From Steromphala cineraria (taxonomy: Eukaryota; Mollusca; Gastropoda; Trochida; Trochidae): a stretch of DNA of 64,000 bases. Where the stretch lies: NCBI GenBank assembly GCA_916613615.1, contig OU744736.1, positions 1,904,330 to 1,968,329 on the forward strand. Reading direction: 5' to 3'. The notes under the pieces are model-generated. The model ran no database searches. It was not told the DNA's origin and saw only the letters and a program-made list of their open reading frames with translations. A program made the position numbers and the translations under genes. Positions 20,409 through 32,731 of the stretch are shown in pieces; positions within the stretch are counted from its first letter, which is position 1; every line of letters starts with the position of its first letter.

Positions 20409-22010
20409 AGAAAGAGAGAGAGAGATGCGAATATGACATCGTTTCTGACAGCATGTTTCGGAAGTTGCTTATTCAGAATTTTTGGATCTGGCTGTGAACA
20501 ATATCGTTTGAACAGTTAAATACAAACTCTGGACGTGACGCCTCCTTTCAATGTTGAATAGTTCTACCTCAGCAGTGTTCATGAGACGCCAGCATCACAA
20601 GTAGCAGTACATTCTACAGAATATGGAAACGTTGACATTTGACAAATGTTTATTGTATATTAATAATAATATTAATATTTAATGTGATCTCAAGATAAGG
20701 TCAACATAATTCATTTGAAATACCTAACAATGCAATGTTATAGGGTTTATTTGTACAAGTTTTCACGCCATCAACAATTTGCTACTGACCATGTTTGGGA
20801 AGTTTCCAATCAATTAGTTATGAGATCTGACTGTGAACAATAATGTTAAAACAGCGAAATACAACATGAACATATATACCTCTGAATACCTTTACCTCAT
20901 CAGGATTTAAAGAGAAGCCAGTACCGCAAGAAGCAGTCAATTCTATAGAAAATGAACACTTGGCCATTATCCATTGCATATGATAACATTACTTATGGAT
21001 TTGTGTTTACATGTTTAAACAGCGTTATTTACTGTGATCTCAAGATAAAGTCAACATAATTCTTGAGAACAGAACTCATTAGAATTACCGAACAATGCAA
21101 TGTTATAGGTGTTATGGTACAATTTCACGCCATCAAAATTCTTGCTATCGACCATGTTGATACTGGTACCGCTGATGATGATGATGATGATGATGGCGAC
21201 GACGACGAAGAGGATACCGATGATGAAAAAAACCCTCCAAATTAGCTGACACCACTGATATTATATTGTATTTATTTAATCACGTTAATGGAAGATCATC
21301 ATACATTCATTGCTTTTTTGTACATATTTATTTGTATATAGGTTGTAAATATATATATTTGTTTTATTAATGCGTATTTGTAATTGTGTTCACAAAGGCA
21401 TAGATCTGTTACATTTTACATTAATGTATTTCATGCTGTATCATATAGTATATCAGAACATACGAAAATAAAAATTGTTTTGAATGCAGGGAAGTTTTTC
21501 ATGATTAATATACACGTAGAGGTATATTTTGCACGGGAAATGAAATTTTTTCATATGCATGTATACGGTGGTCCTCTTTAGATAAAACAAGTAGACATGG
21601 TCAATATTCCTAACCAATTAAAGCTCCCAATATTTTCCTACATGGGCTGTTACTCTGAAATAGGTAATTGCATACATCTAATTTTCGAATTCCATGAAGG
21701 TATTGATACAATGAAGACACACAGCAAGTTTGGTTTACCTATCTTATATAGTTTCTGAGAAAAGTTGTCCCATTGAAGACATCCTCGAACAGAGTCCAAA
21801 AACACGAAATAATATAAGTGCAATAACACCGTAAAAAATCATTTTGCGGTTCTAATTGAATACATATAATTTTCGATCTCCATTAAGGTATTGATACCCC
21901 GAAGACACACACTAAATTTGGTTATCCTATCTTACATAGTTTCTTAGAAAAGATGTCCCCTTTAATTCGGAGGGGATAAAAATGCCGAGATACTGAGTAA
22001 TGTATAAATA

Positions 22011-22270
22011 ACGGAAGCCAAATATGGCCACTATACATTGTTTTTTTGATGATTGGTATCTTGAAATTTCAACTTAGTATCTTGAAATTTCAACTTAGTA
22101 TCTTGAAATTTCAACATACTATCCTGAAATTTCAACTTACTATCTTGAAATTTCAAGTTAGTATCTTGAAATTTCAACATACTATCTTGAAATTTCAACT
22201 TAGTATCTTGAAATTTCAAGATACCAATCATCAAAAAAACAATGTATAGTGGCCCTATTTGGCTTCCGTA
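22011..22270. repeat. Fold-back element with a 21-bp self-palindromic minisatellite
   Basis: Outer arms of about 50 bp (from CGGAAGCCAAATATGGCC) recur inverted at the right end (to TTTGGCTTCCG). Between them are about eight tandem 21-bp units of the form TATCTTGAAATTTCAACTTAG. Each unit contains the palindrome TTGAAATTTCAA, so both strands read alike and both have 7-residue-period open frames. These frames are repeat artefacts. The whole could fold into one long hairpin. Confidence 0.7.
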
Positions 22271-22524
22271 CATAGGAGATCGAAATATCACATGAATTTT
22301 ACTCGTGACAGATGACAGAAATAATTTCAATGTCTATGATTAATAAAAAATTTTATCAAACGTTTTACATAAATTGCCATTCCATGATGAATATGGTATA
22401 AACAGATGTTCAAACATTTACTTAACCGTTATACAAATATTCTCTTTTAAGAAAAGAGTTACTACGTAAGAAAATGGTTTTATACGTTTTTAAATCATTT
22501 TGAGGCAATATTCGATTTCCTTTC

Positions 22525-22685
22525 ATACATATACATATACATATACATATATAAAATTGATGATGATGATAGTGGCTGATTGTGGATTATCGCGCTAGTG
22601 TTCACCCACTAGTGCATGCTCATATATAGCGCATTACATATAAAACATATACATATACATAATTATACATATACATATACATAAT

Positions 22686-22716
<31 letters not shown>

Positions 22717-22720
22717 CCTT
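22525..22720. repeat. (CATATA)n microsatellites around a GC-richer core
   Basis: Runs of CATATA lie near 22525-22552 and 22645-22716. They flank a short segment with a TAGTG...CACTA hairpin and the string TATATAGCGC, which resembles the tail sequence of the LINE near 16560. It may be a SINE/LINE tail remnant; this is uncertain. Confidence 0.5.
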
Positions 22721-24684
22721 CTTACTAATGTATTTATATACGTCACCCCTAGTAAATAGCTTCATGTAGTGTTGTAATCTGTAAATGTTTTTCCTCTTAC
22801 CTAGGTATCATATGACTGTGTATCACCTGACCTCAATATCTCACCTGTCAGGTGTGTACAGTTATAAAGTATCGATTGGACACAGGTAAAGCTTTACCTG
22901 TACGCGGGTAAGTCATACTTATTTTCAATTCCTGCTAGAAGGTATATACTTCTCAGAGGTTACGTCATAATGTCATTCTTAAAAGAGAAAACAAGGCCTT
23001 ATTTACGTCTTTGGAGGAAATCATCACGAGGCAGGACACGATAGGATTGTTTGATAACAGATACACAAACGCTGGTAGACAAAGGGTGAAGGGATTGTTT
23101 ATATACAGTCAGAAATACCTTTCTACTTATATGAAATAACAAGTTATAATTTGATGGTCGGCCCATAGAAGAATAACACTACATATGGCAGAACGAATAG
23201 TTTTTATTTTTCTATGGTTATTTGCACATCATACAGATAATGTAACGAGGACATGGACATTTTGAAAACAAGCTAAATCATAAGCATTATATAGTGGGTT
23301 AGGGTGAAATACAACCCATATCTTAACTAACACATCAATAATCATTTAGTTATGTTATGAAAAGGTGTTAACATTTAGACTTGCCGTTTATACTTAGTGT
23401 TTGTTAATTTAACCGATATAGCATTAACGTTTTACGGCTTTCGTAAGCTAAATTTAAGAAAAAATAAATTTCAGTAACAAACTTACTTTAAATTTATATA
23501 TGACCATATCTTAACATAGCTTCATAGACGTTTGTTAGGTTAGACGAATGATTGAGGGATGTAAATACGGGTCTACCAGCACGTATTGTATTGTTTGGTG
23601 ATATCGGGACAACACAAATTTATTTGAAACACATCATCCTGTTGAGTGCTTACGTACTGATGAAGACGCAGGTAGGTGTTATACTAATGGAACTACGTGT
23701 TGTAATTACATTTAAAGGGACCATTAGAGCGGGGTATTTTTTGTGGAAACGAAATTCAGGAGGACTTCCCAGTTTAGAATCATATATGATTTTTACATGA
23801 TAGTTTCGCACTTAATTTCATATATATATGTTTGTGAGATAAGCATTTTAGTTGTTAAAGATTTGACAATTTGACAAAAAATAAAGTGTATCGCTCCCAA
23901 AAAATAGAAACATCGTGAAATGAAGCCAATCATACGATCGTGGAATGCATTACTACGACATAATGCTGTTGCAACTGATAACTTTTATTATGAATTATTT
24001 GTAAATATATTCCTGTTTTATCAATCAAGTATTTATTTCTTTATTTTGTTTTCTCGCAATGCTTAGGCCTACCTTTCAAAATGGCGGATGAAAGCCGCTC
24101 GAGTGGTGCCTTAAACTTAAAAAAGAAGATGTGTGATATTTTGTGAAATAAGGTGAAACATGCATTTTGGTCTACAGTAAGATGGTGTTCAACATTAGGT
24201 CTTTACCATGACTGTGTTAAATTGAAATTCTACCATGACATTTCAAAATCCTCGAATTTCATTGGTTTATTTCTCTGGTCGAACCAACGTTCGAACACGA
24301 ATTTCAAGACGGGCGATTCACCGCGATTTGATACACACTGCCATAGAAACGAACGAGTCGACATGCATACAGTCATCGTACGCTTTGGGAGTTGCTTCGT
24401 CTGAATACTAACTAAAAGTGTTTTATCATTGTGCTACCCGTCCTTTTATATAAGTAAAGTTTGATTCGCATCGATATCATGCAAGTTTATGTCCAAGAAA
24501 TAGTGTAATTTTAAGCGAAAGGCTGAAATTAGATCAATAAGCTACCGCAACCGGTTTTGGTTTGAGTCATGTCAACAGTGACAAGACATTATGACGTCAC
24601 AGTGTTGACCGAAGCACAACTGACGTTACGCGGTAGAAAAGAAATCACATTTAAAACGCTAAAAAACTCGTCATGGTAGAATGA

Positions 24685-24846
24685 AGATAAACCTACTGTG
24701 TTTTTTAATTTTCGTGGTCTAACGTAGATTCGATACCGTTGATGTTACATACGAAGCCTCACGCTAACGCGTTCGGCTCCGAATGACATCAACAGGTATC
24801 GAATCTACGTTAGACCACGAACATTAAAAAACACAGTAGGTTTATC
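24685..24846. repeat. Inverted repeat (hairpin/MITE), about 65-bp arms
   Basis: The left arm runs AGATAAACCTACTGTG... to about 24753 and recurs inverted from about 24785 to 24846, with a loop of about 30 bp. Arms are nearly perfect. No open frame. Likely a small non-autonomous transposon. Confidence 0.65.
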
Positions 24847-25204
24847 TCCTAATTGAAAATTTCTTTCTTTCTTTTGCATAATTTTAATCCGGAAAACGTT
24901 TTTACCCTGTCATCCAAGCGCTTGACTTTTGATATATTACTCCATAATGTGATAGATATAATTTCTACGTTGGAGTTTTTATAAGGGAAACACGTTTTGA
25001 AATCATGTCGATTCTGATTTGTATGAATATCCTCATACATATTGTAGACAGATTATAAATGCTATAACATCTACACAAGTATATCATCAGTTATTAAATG
25101 GTCAACAAATATGTCATCTCATTTGTCTTTTTATCAGTCCTACATACCAAGTTAATCATTATCGTGTTCTATTTATAAATTCTCAACCCTTTATTACAGT
25201 CAGG

Positions 25205-28200
25205 ATGAGTTACGAGAAAGTGAGTGGGGGCCCCCCTGGATCCTCCCATGGCCCTCCCCCTCCCTACAACCCCTCCCAGAACACCCCCGTCATGTACTCG
25301 CAGCACCCGAGCTACCAGACACAACAAGGTAAGGGTAAATCTTGAAGTAATTATATTTAAAATAAAACAACACAAATATTAAAGGCACAATGCCATTCAT
25401 TTAGAAGTTCACATTTCGACTACGAGGAAATTTGAACTTAAACGTTTTATTGATGCAATGAGATACTTATCATTTTATTCAAATTTACCTACAATCAATA
25501 CTGAAAATGGTGACTATGTGATGCCATAGACATAAAGGATGGGTTTGCACAAAAAGGGAAATACGATTGTTGAAAACAACAACGGTGCATTGAAATACCT
25601 CATGTGTTTCATAACTTACTTTGTAACTGAATAACAAACAAAATTGTCAAATAACCTTTGTGGTAGATATGATAAATGTGATAACCACACTCATCTGTCT
25701 AGCTCTCGCTCGAGTAATATAGTCATATGTTATATTAATTTTTTCACTACATCTGTACTTCCGGCAATAGTGGGACAACAAACCGGTTCGTCCGCTCTCA
25801 CCATCGTTCTTGCTCGCGTATTACAATAATCACCACCGTTTCGTTTAAGTCGTATGTTATATTTATGTTTTAGTTTCTTTAACTCCCCAGTCACTCCTTC
25901 TCTCTTTCGCTCGCTTAATACAAAGAATCACTATCGTTTCGTACAAGTGATATAACGGAAATATAACACCTCTAAACCCCCAGTGATAGTTGTTCAGCAG
26001 ATGGGACCCGTCCCTAGCTCGAACTTCTTGTACCGGAACTCACCTACGCTCATTATCTGCCTCGTTCACGCTCGCGTGATACAAAACCAAAATACTCAGT
26101 TTCGTAAAAGGTCATATACTAGTATATGTACATGTTTTGCTAGTAAATTTCAATTTCTCTAACTCCCCAGTGATAGTTGGTCAGCAGAAGGGTCCCGTTC
26201 TTGGCTCGACCATCCTGTACGGGAACTGTCTCGCTTTCGCTCGTGTAATACCAAAAACACACTTGTTACGTTAAAGTCATATAAATAAGTTTTGCTTGTA
26301 ACTTTCAATACATCTCACCCCCAGTGATAGTTGGTCAGCAGATGGGACCCGTCCCTAGCTCGAACTTCTTGTACCGGATCTCACCTACGCTCATTACCTG
26401 CCTCGTTCACGTTTGCGTCAAACAAAAACAAAATCCTCAGTTTCGTAAAAAGTCATAAACATGCAAATGTGTTTTGTTAGTAAATTTCAAATTCTCTAAC
26501 TCCCCAGTGATAGTTGGTCAGCAGAAGGGTCCCGTTTTTTGGCTCGACCAACCTATACGGGAGCTGTCTCGCTTTTGCTCGTGTAATACCAAAAACACAC
26601 TTGTTACGTTAAAGTCATATGAATAAGTTTTGCTTGTAACTTTCAATACATCTCACCCCCAGTGATAGTTGGTCAGCAGATGGGACCCGTCCCTAGCTCG
26701 AACTTCTTGTACCGGAACTCACCTACGCTCATTACCTGCCTCGTTCACGTTTGCGTCAAACAAAAACAAAATCCTCAGTTTCGTAAAAAGTCATAAACAT
26801 GCAAATGTGTTTTGTTAGTAAATTTCAATTTCTCTAACTCCCCAGTGATAGTTGGTCAGCAGAAGGGTCCCGTTTTTGGCTCGACCAACCTATACGGGAA
26901 CTGTCTCGCTTTTGCTCGTGTAATACCATTCAATACACTCGTTACGTATAAATAAATTTTGTTTGTAACTTTCAATACATCTCACCCCCAGTAATAGTTG
27001 GTCAGCAGATGGGTCCCGTCCCAGGCTCGAACTTCCTGTACCGGAACTCACCCGCCCTCATCATCTGTCAGCACTGCAGCGCTCCCGGAACCACCCGGCT
27101 CACCTACGAGTCGGGGCTGCTCACCTGGGCGGCCTGTGGGGTGGTTGCCTTGTTCGGGTAAGTGGACACGTAGTTTGGAACTTTTTTATTGAACATGTGA
27201 ATACAGGTGCATACCGAATCTATTTCACTGCATACATGGCCTTTGTCCAAATATCATGTGATTTCATATTGATTTTGGACTTCAGTTGAAAACTTTCGAT
27301 TTAACCGACAAAGCACAGCTCATTCTGTATGTAAAAATAACCATTCTTAAAACTATGGGATCGTCTAGTCCCTCATATCAAATGTTGAATTTAGGCATGA
27401 AATATTAACAGAAGGGGTCACAATTTCGAAATTCAAATTTCCTAAATTTCAAAACTATTACATAACGACTTTCTAAAATGATAAATACAACTGCATTGAC
27501 ACAGTGGCAATAACACTTTCAAGATACTTTTAAAAGAAAAAATGTTACACAATATTTTGACCCTAGGTCACTTCAATGATCTGTCATACATGTAACCGTT
27601 TACCTGGTTCTTATTTATATAATGATTATGTTAGGTACACTGGATTTTCACATTTATGTAGTGAAAATTCAACAATATCCGTTTTGTTTTCTCGGTAGTG
27701 TTAATTCATGTAGTTTATGCCACAAAGGCGTCTCATGGTACTTTCATGAGGGTACACAGATTTGTGAAACACTTTCTGAACGCAAGCTGTCAACCTTCCT
27801 TCATTCAATACATTTTGAAAACCTTCATCTAGATTATAAAAAACCTTGAAATCATTGAAATTTTGCCGAGTTTCATAACAGAAAAGGCTCTTTAAGTGTT
27901 ACTATTCTACGATACATTGTTTCAATAAAGATGCATTGCCAGGAGAACTGTTCTTATATGCAAAACATATACAAAATTTATAGATTATATACAAAATATA
28001 TGAAAAATACATTCAACAATTGTATCTTAAAAACTGGTGGACCCTATCACAGCTTAAATAATTTTAACTGAACATTTACTATCCAAATATCTGCTACTGC
28101 TCTTCCAGAGGTATTTTCGGCTGCTGCCTGATCCCTTTCTGTATCAACGCGACGAAAGACGTGGTCCACGTGTGTCCATCGTGTGGTCAGATGGTGGGCA

Positions 28201-28220
28201 AGTTCAGACAGATGAGCTGA
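25205..28220 (+). CDS. LITAF-domain protein 2 (3 coding exons, 133 aa)
   Basis: Coding exons are 25205-25328, 26992-27157 and 28109-28220, with intron phases 1 and 2 and exon lengths 124, 166 and 112 nt; the last two equal gene 1. The product is 133 residues. A Pro-rich N-terminus contains PPPPY at 17-21 (a PPxY ligand). The LITAF fold has C67-x2-C70, a hydrophobic helix with C102, C103 and C108, then H117-x-C119-x2-C122. The role expected from the family is at late endosomal/lysosomal membranes and in innate-immunity-linked sorting; this is not shown by the sequence itself. The ATG lies 5 bases after an acceptor (TTACAG), so a 5' untranslated exon is likely upstream. Intron 1 holds a ladder of decayed copies of exon 2 (25755-26940). 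An AATAAA at 29242 is a possible poly(A) signal. Confidence 0.9.
25755..26940 (+). pseudogene. Tandem ladder of decayed half-copies of LITAF gene 2 exon 2
   Basis: Copies of the exon's acceptor and 5' half (CCCCAGTGATAGTTGGTCAG onward) have their CAG ending at 25983, 26170, 26324, 26507, 26662 and 26845; the functional exon's CAG ends at 26991. Spacing alternates about 185 and 154 bp, so the unit is a dimer of about 340 bp. Two more eroded copies lie near 25755 and 25890. A-type copies keep the exon up to the codons for LIIC and then switch to TCGTTCACG.TCGCGT...; B-type copies are shorter and lack the first zinc-binding pair. The acceptor-like CCCCAG is kept, but I see no donor, so they look like pseudo-exons. 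Confidence 0.8.
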
Positions 28221-28312
28221 GGTGGTCAAGAGTCGAGATTGATACCATGACATGACATTAAGATATTGAAAAACTTATACAGTATTGATGTTTTTTTACT
28301 GAACAAAAAAGG

Positions 28313-28939
28313 TTAGGGATAAATCATCATTTTATGATATTTTATCAGCAGGTCAATGAAGAAATCTATCTATATTCAAAATTTCAATTTTCATATATCC
28401 CTAAATTTATTATATGATTGGCGGTGAAATACCGAGATCTATCAATGAAAATAAACCGTGTTATCAGTCACTAGTGACAATAACAATGGAACGTGTTATC
28501 AGTCACTAGTGACTGATAACAACAATAGCCTGACGTCATCGAACAATGCTCTGACGTAATGACACGCTCATGACGTCATGTTGTTGCTTGGGCGACGGGC
28601 TCTCTTTGGTGTCGACTCAACGTAAATGCGCTTCTATTTTGATGGAAATACAACGATTTAATCATTAAATAAATAGAAAATTTGTCTTTTCTTGACAAAT
28701 ATCATGTTTATCTCATCTCGTGAGGCAGAAAAGTTCTATATTATCGCCATAAACTTTCTTCCTCACTCGATGAGATAAACATGGTATTTGTCAAGAAAAG
28801 ACAAATATCCTCTAAATATTCAACAAACTTAACAAAAGTTTAGGGATATTGATATTTTCATTAATGATTTTTTCATCATCAGGTCAATGAAGAAATATCT
28901 GATTTTATATTCATAATATCAATTTTCATATATCCCTAA
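28313..28939. repeat. Two small TTAGGGATA-ended repeats flanking a hairpin
   Basis: Two related repeats (28313-28404 and 28840-28939) each start TTAGGGATA and end TATCCCTAA, and share GGTCAATGAAGAAAT inside. Between them a near-perfect inverted repeat occupies 28681-28805 (arms of about 55 bp), and TTATCAGTCACTAGTGAC is duplicated near 28460-28520. All are probable MITE remnants. They may lie within the 3' UTR of LITAF gene 2. Confidence 0.5.
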
Positions 28940-31900
28940 TCATTTTTGTCCAGTATATTTTGATTTTTACTATTTTACAATGTAACATTGTTGTATTTGG
29001 GATCAACTTATGTGTTCGTCTGGACCGTTTGTGTTAGTCAAAGCTTGTACAAAGCGGGATTCGAACAAATACACCAATTCTTGCAACAGTTAACTGCATT
29101 GTAGGATTCGCGAATTCTACTTCTTTGCTTAAAATTGTTTTCTAAGATCTGTATTTTGGCATGATAAGATTTTATGTTTTGCAATGACGTTTTTATAAAT
29201 TAATTATATTCAATAGTTAATATAATTCTGTGATATTTTGTAATAAACATAATATTTCACATAAACGAATGTACACTTGTTGTTTTGAAACAATCAGACA
29301 TCAACTTGTACTGTTGTAAGAAAATTTCTCTAAATGAAATAGCGGAAACCGTAAACGAATCTCTTTATAATTACTCCCTGATATAGCTAATGATACTTGA
29401 TATGTACGTCAATAAAACTTAATTTTTTCAACTTCTTTCACAACCATTTTTTATATTGATTTTTGATTATAAGTACTTAAATATGTATAATTTCATACTG
29501 ATAATTAAATAATAAAATAAAATAAATAATAACCTTTAATCATATTTAAAAGGAGTTTAAGAACAAGGGAGTATTTCATATTTGCGTAATGTTTTCACTT
29601 TTGCTTTACTTAAAGTCAATGGTGTTATGAGATCGTCTGGTTTAAAGTAGAAAAGGTGCAATAATTAACTATTTTAAGCCGCAAAAAAACTTGGCACATG
29701 TACGAAATCAGAAAACTCGTTTAAATGGCACTATTGCGTTTGAAGTTAAATACTATGTAAGCAAAATACTTGTGCATAACATTTTAAATACATACAAATC
29801 ATTGACATTGACTCAGGATGCCTCATTGGTGCACATTGTAATGCTTCGAGGGAGTTGAGGTTGTACTAAAGAGACAGGCCTATCAGGGTATTTTTTGGAA
29901 ACAAAATTCGCTTGTGTCCTCTTTCTCAAATGGTCAAATTTATATCAACAAAAATGTTACATCTATTAACGTGCTTTGTGTTTCATGGTTGTGTTATGAT
30001 CAAGTACTAATAGCATGATATGCATGAGCTGAAATGTTCGCTTGAATGTCGTTTCCATGATAAATACACCGACAGGACTGTCCCTTTAAAGATGTATCAT
30101 TAAGACTGTTATACGACGATCGAGGGAAAATAAAGTGCTTTGAGCAACACTCTCTGAGCTTGGTATTGGCGCTCTGCAATATCAATAATAAGTATGACAG
30201 GAATATATATATATATATATATATACCTCTAAATCAATGTAGTTACGGTAGTTGAAATATCATTTGAAACACTCCATGTTTTTATTTTAAAATCCAGGTG
30301 ATTATGCAAAGAATACAACAAAACGAAACATTTTTTCATATCATTTATAGAAATGACATTATGACAAAAAGTAATTTACATTATTGTTTTCAAAAGAAAG
30401 TAAAAAAAGCAAATCAAACAAATGATTAAAATATTAAAATACACACAAAGACAAAGTATTAATTGGACGCATACATTGAATATAAAATATAGAAAATATA
30501 AAACAAAAAAGAAGTGGATAAAACGACCGTTAACCATGAATATTGCAATTTGTATTAACACGGAACCCTTCATTTATGTTTAAAAAACATAAGGAAAATG
30601 TATTCATATTCAACAGGGTGCATGAAGTATTCAACCTGATAAACAAAAATTTTCCGAAACAATAAAGACGTATCTCGAAATAATGCTTTCTTTGGTTTTT
30701 ATTTTTGAATGCCCTTAAGGAGGTTGGATACAAAATATCGAGGTATTAAGAAATAGCTACATTTGGTCTTATTTTGTTGAAAAATATGTCTTGAATCAAA
30801 TTGTGTCATAAAAATACCATGTCACCACAGTTATTGTTCGAAAAAGGGCCCATCCGTTAGGGCACCCAATGATGAAAATACAGTAATTTAAAAACTCCTT
30901 TTTAAGATAACTTTGGAATATAATTGTTATTTAAATGTTTTTCTATTAAGCCATTGCAGTATGTAAGTAAACTAAGTCGGAAAAAGGGAACTTGAAACTA
31001 ATATGAAGTAAAGACATGCAAATAACCTTTTTCTTTGTATGATTATTTTTGTAAAATATTATTCTTTTATGAAAAAAAAATCAATTTCTCGTATTAAGAT
31101 TTTTTTGAAAATTATATATTTTATAGTTAATACACACTAGAATAAGATTAAAAAGAAAAAAAGATATGTCACCAGCGGATAACAGAGATATTCACATTCA
31201 ATTAAGCCACATCAATGAAAATCAACATCCAGGGGAGATAACTCTTCATTGTTAACATTACCCTTTTTAGAATTTTTCATTAGTTTTTAAGGTTAATTAG
31301 TGAAATAAATTTTATCATAAAACAAATACTTATGTTCACAAATATAACATAGTCATTGTTTTTTGTTAAACTAAATCATGATTTACTTTTTTAGTTTTTT
31401 AATCTCACACTTGCAGTGAAAAATAAACAAAATAGCATAAACTTTAAAATAGCTCAATCTGATTATCTGACTGTTGCGGATGTGCAGAAACAAAGGTATC
31501 CAACCTCCTTAAGGTCTAGAATAAAGATTCTAAAATTGCTAGCACGGTGTATAGGTATGTATTTCTAGCGTTCGGATAGCTTCTTCCCAGTCAAATACAA
31601 AACTAATTAATTAATCTAAAACACATTTCGTTATATTTGGTTAATTAAACCCAGCCAAGAAAAATGATATAATTTGAATTTGAATCATTGAAATTTTGCA
31701 GCCACACAAACCAATTAACAACACTACACCGGATAGATGAAAATACAAAAAGTGTATTAAAAGAAAAACAGAGGATAAAATTTTATGAAATTTGTTGTAT
31801 AAAACGAGCAGGAAAAACAAATGTCTCAATCAAAAGAATTTTTCAAATGAATATAAAAATATGATGGAATGATCTGCAAATTATTGATTGTTCAGTTCAA

Positions 31901-32731
31901 ACATATTCAAAATACGACTAAATTATTCTGGCCACCAAACATTTAACGATTCGAAAACAATTTAACACTTGAAATCTGAATGGTATAAGCAAAGGATAGA
32001 TATCACAATGAATGTGCAAGGTTGATAAAAACAACTCATTAAGGCACATAATTCATGGTGTACGATGCCATCTGACAGAGCTTAAATTCAAATAAGGAAA
32101 ACTGAACTTAAAATTACTCATGTGAATGCATATAGCGACAAGGCTCTTGTTAATGTCCATTATTACATTGGTCCCATACAAACGGATTTCAATGAGGGGA
32201 ATATGAGGAGTAAAACCTTATAATCTGGCTTATCTTAAATTCAAGGGATGTACTGGCCATTGTTAAGGAGGATATGAGTCCTCAGCCGTCTCCGATGTGG
32301 GCCATTGCTTCTTATAGCGGTAGTTCAAGTCATGTAATCTCGACCTAACCACTGTTATAGTACCAGCCCTGTACGGGCTCCTGACAGGTTCCTCTAACGG
32401 AAAGACGCCGATACATCAGATTAACATAATTCTTGCACGGACTCCTTCCTTGGCGTAGCCAAGGTTTATGCTATGATTCAGTCTCGAAAATGATTATGCT
32501 ATGAATCCCTGACCGTGTCCTTTCAACAAGATTCAATGTACAAATGCATGGTCGATTATATATTCCCATTAGCATACTGGAATGACTGAAGCTTTTAAAA
32601 TGATTATTTTTGAAATGTGGTAGCTGATTTCCCCTTTTGATTGTATGCGGTTTCTCCCCCTCTAGCCCGAGAAGTGTTCTTATTACAACAGAGGTTAAAT
32701 CAGCATGTTACGACTTCGGGAGACGAAGTAT
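28940..32731. other. Intergenic DNA between convergent LITAF genes 2 and 3
   Basis: AT-rich DNA with no supported gene. It contains a (TA)n run at about 30205-30226 and the TTAA-ended element at 30715-31512. The 3' untranslated regions of gene 2 (from the left) and gene 3 (minus strand, from the right) should extend into it, because the two genes point toward each other. Confidence 0.5.
30715..31512. mobile_element. MITE-like element with TTAA ends, 798 bp
   Basis: TTAAGGAGGTTGGATAC at the left is matched exactly and inverted by GTATCCAACCTCCTTAA at the right. The inverted repeat is perfect for 17 bp, and TTAA lies at both edges. No transposase frame is inside. Features fit a non-autonomous piggyBac- or Kolobok-type element. 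Confidence 0.6.

Larger units (their letters stand above)
20409..25204. other. Intergenic DNA between LITAF genes 1 and 2
   Basis: The first kilobase may be the 3' UTR of gene 1, as an AATAAA lies at 21467. It includes a duplicated motif around 'tgtgatctcaagataa' (20684 and 21031) and a (GAT)n-rich run near 21173-21230. Further on are the fold-back minisatellite at 22011-22270, (CATATA)n microsatellites near 22525-22720 and a hairpin at 24685-24846. I see no other gene. This stretch may hide the untranslated first exon of gene 2. Confidence 0.5.

Noticed and set aside
22031..22330. Open frames with KFQD-type heptad repeats on both strands
   Set aside because: Each 21-bp unit is self-palindromic, so both strands are open by construction; it lies in a fold-back repeat.
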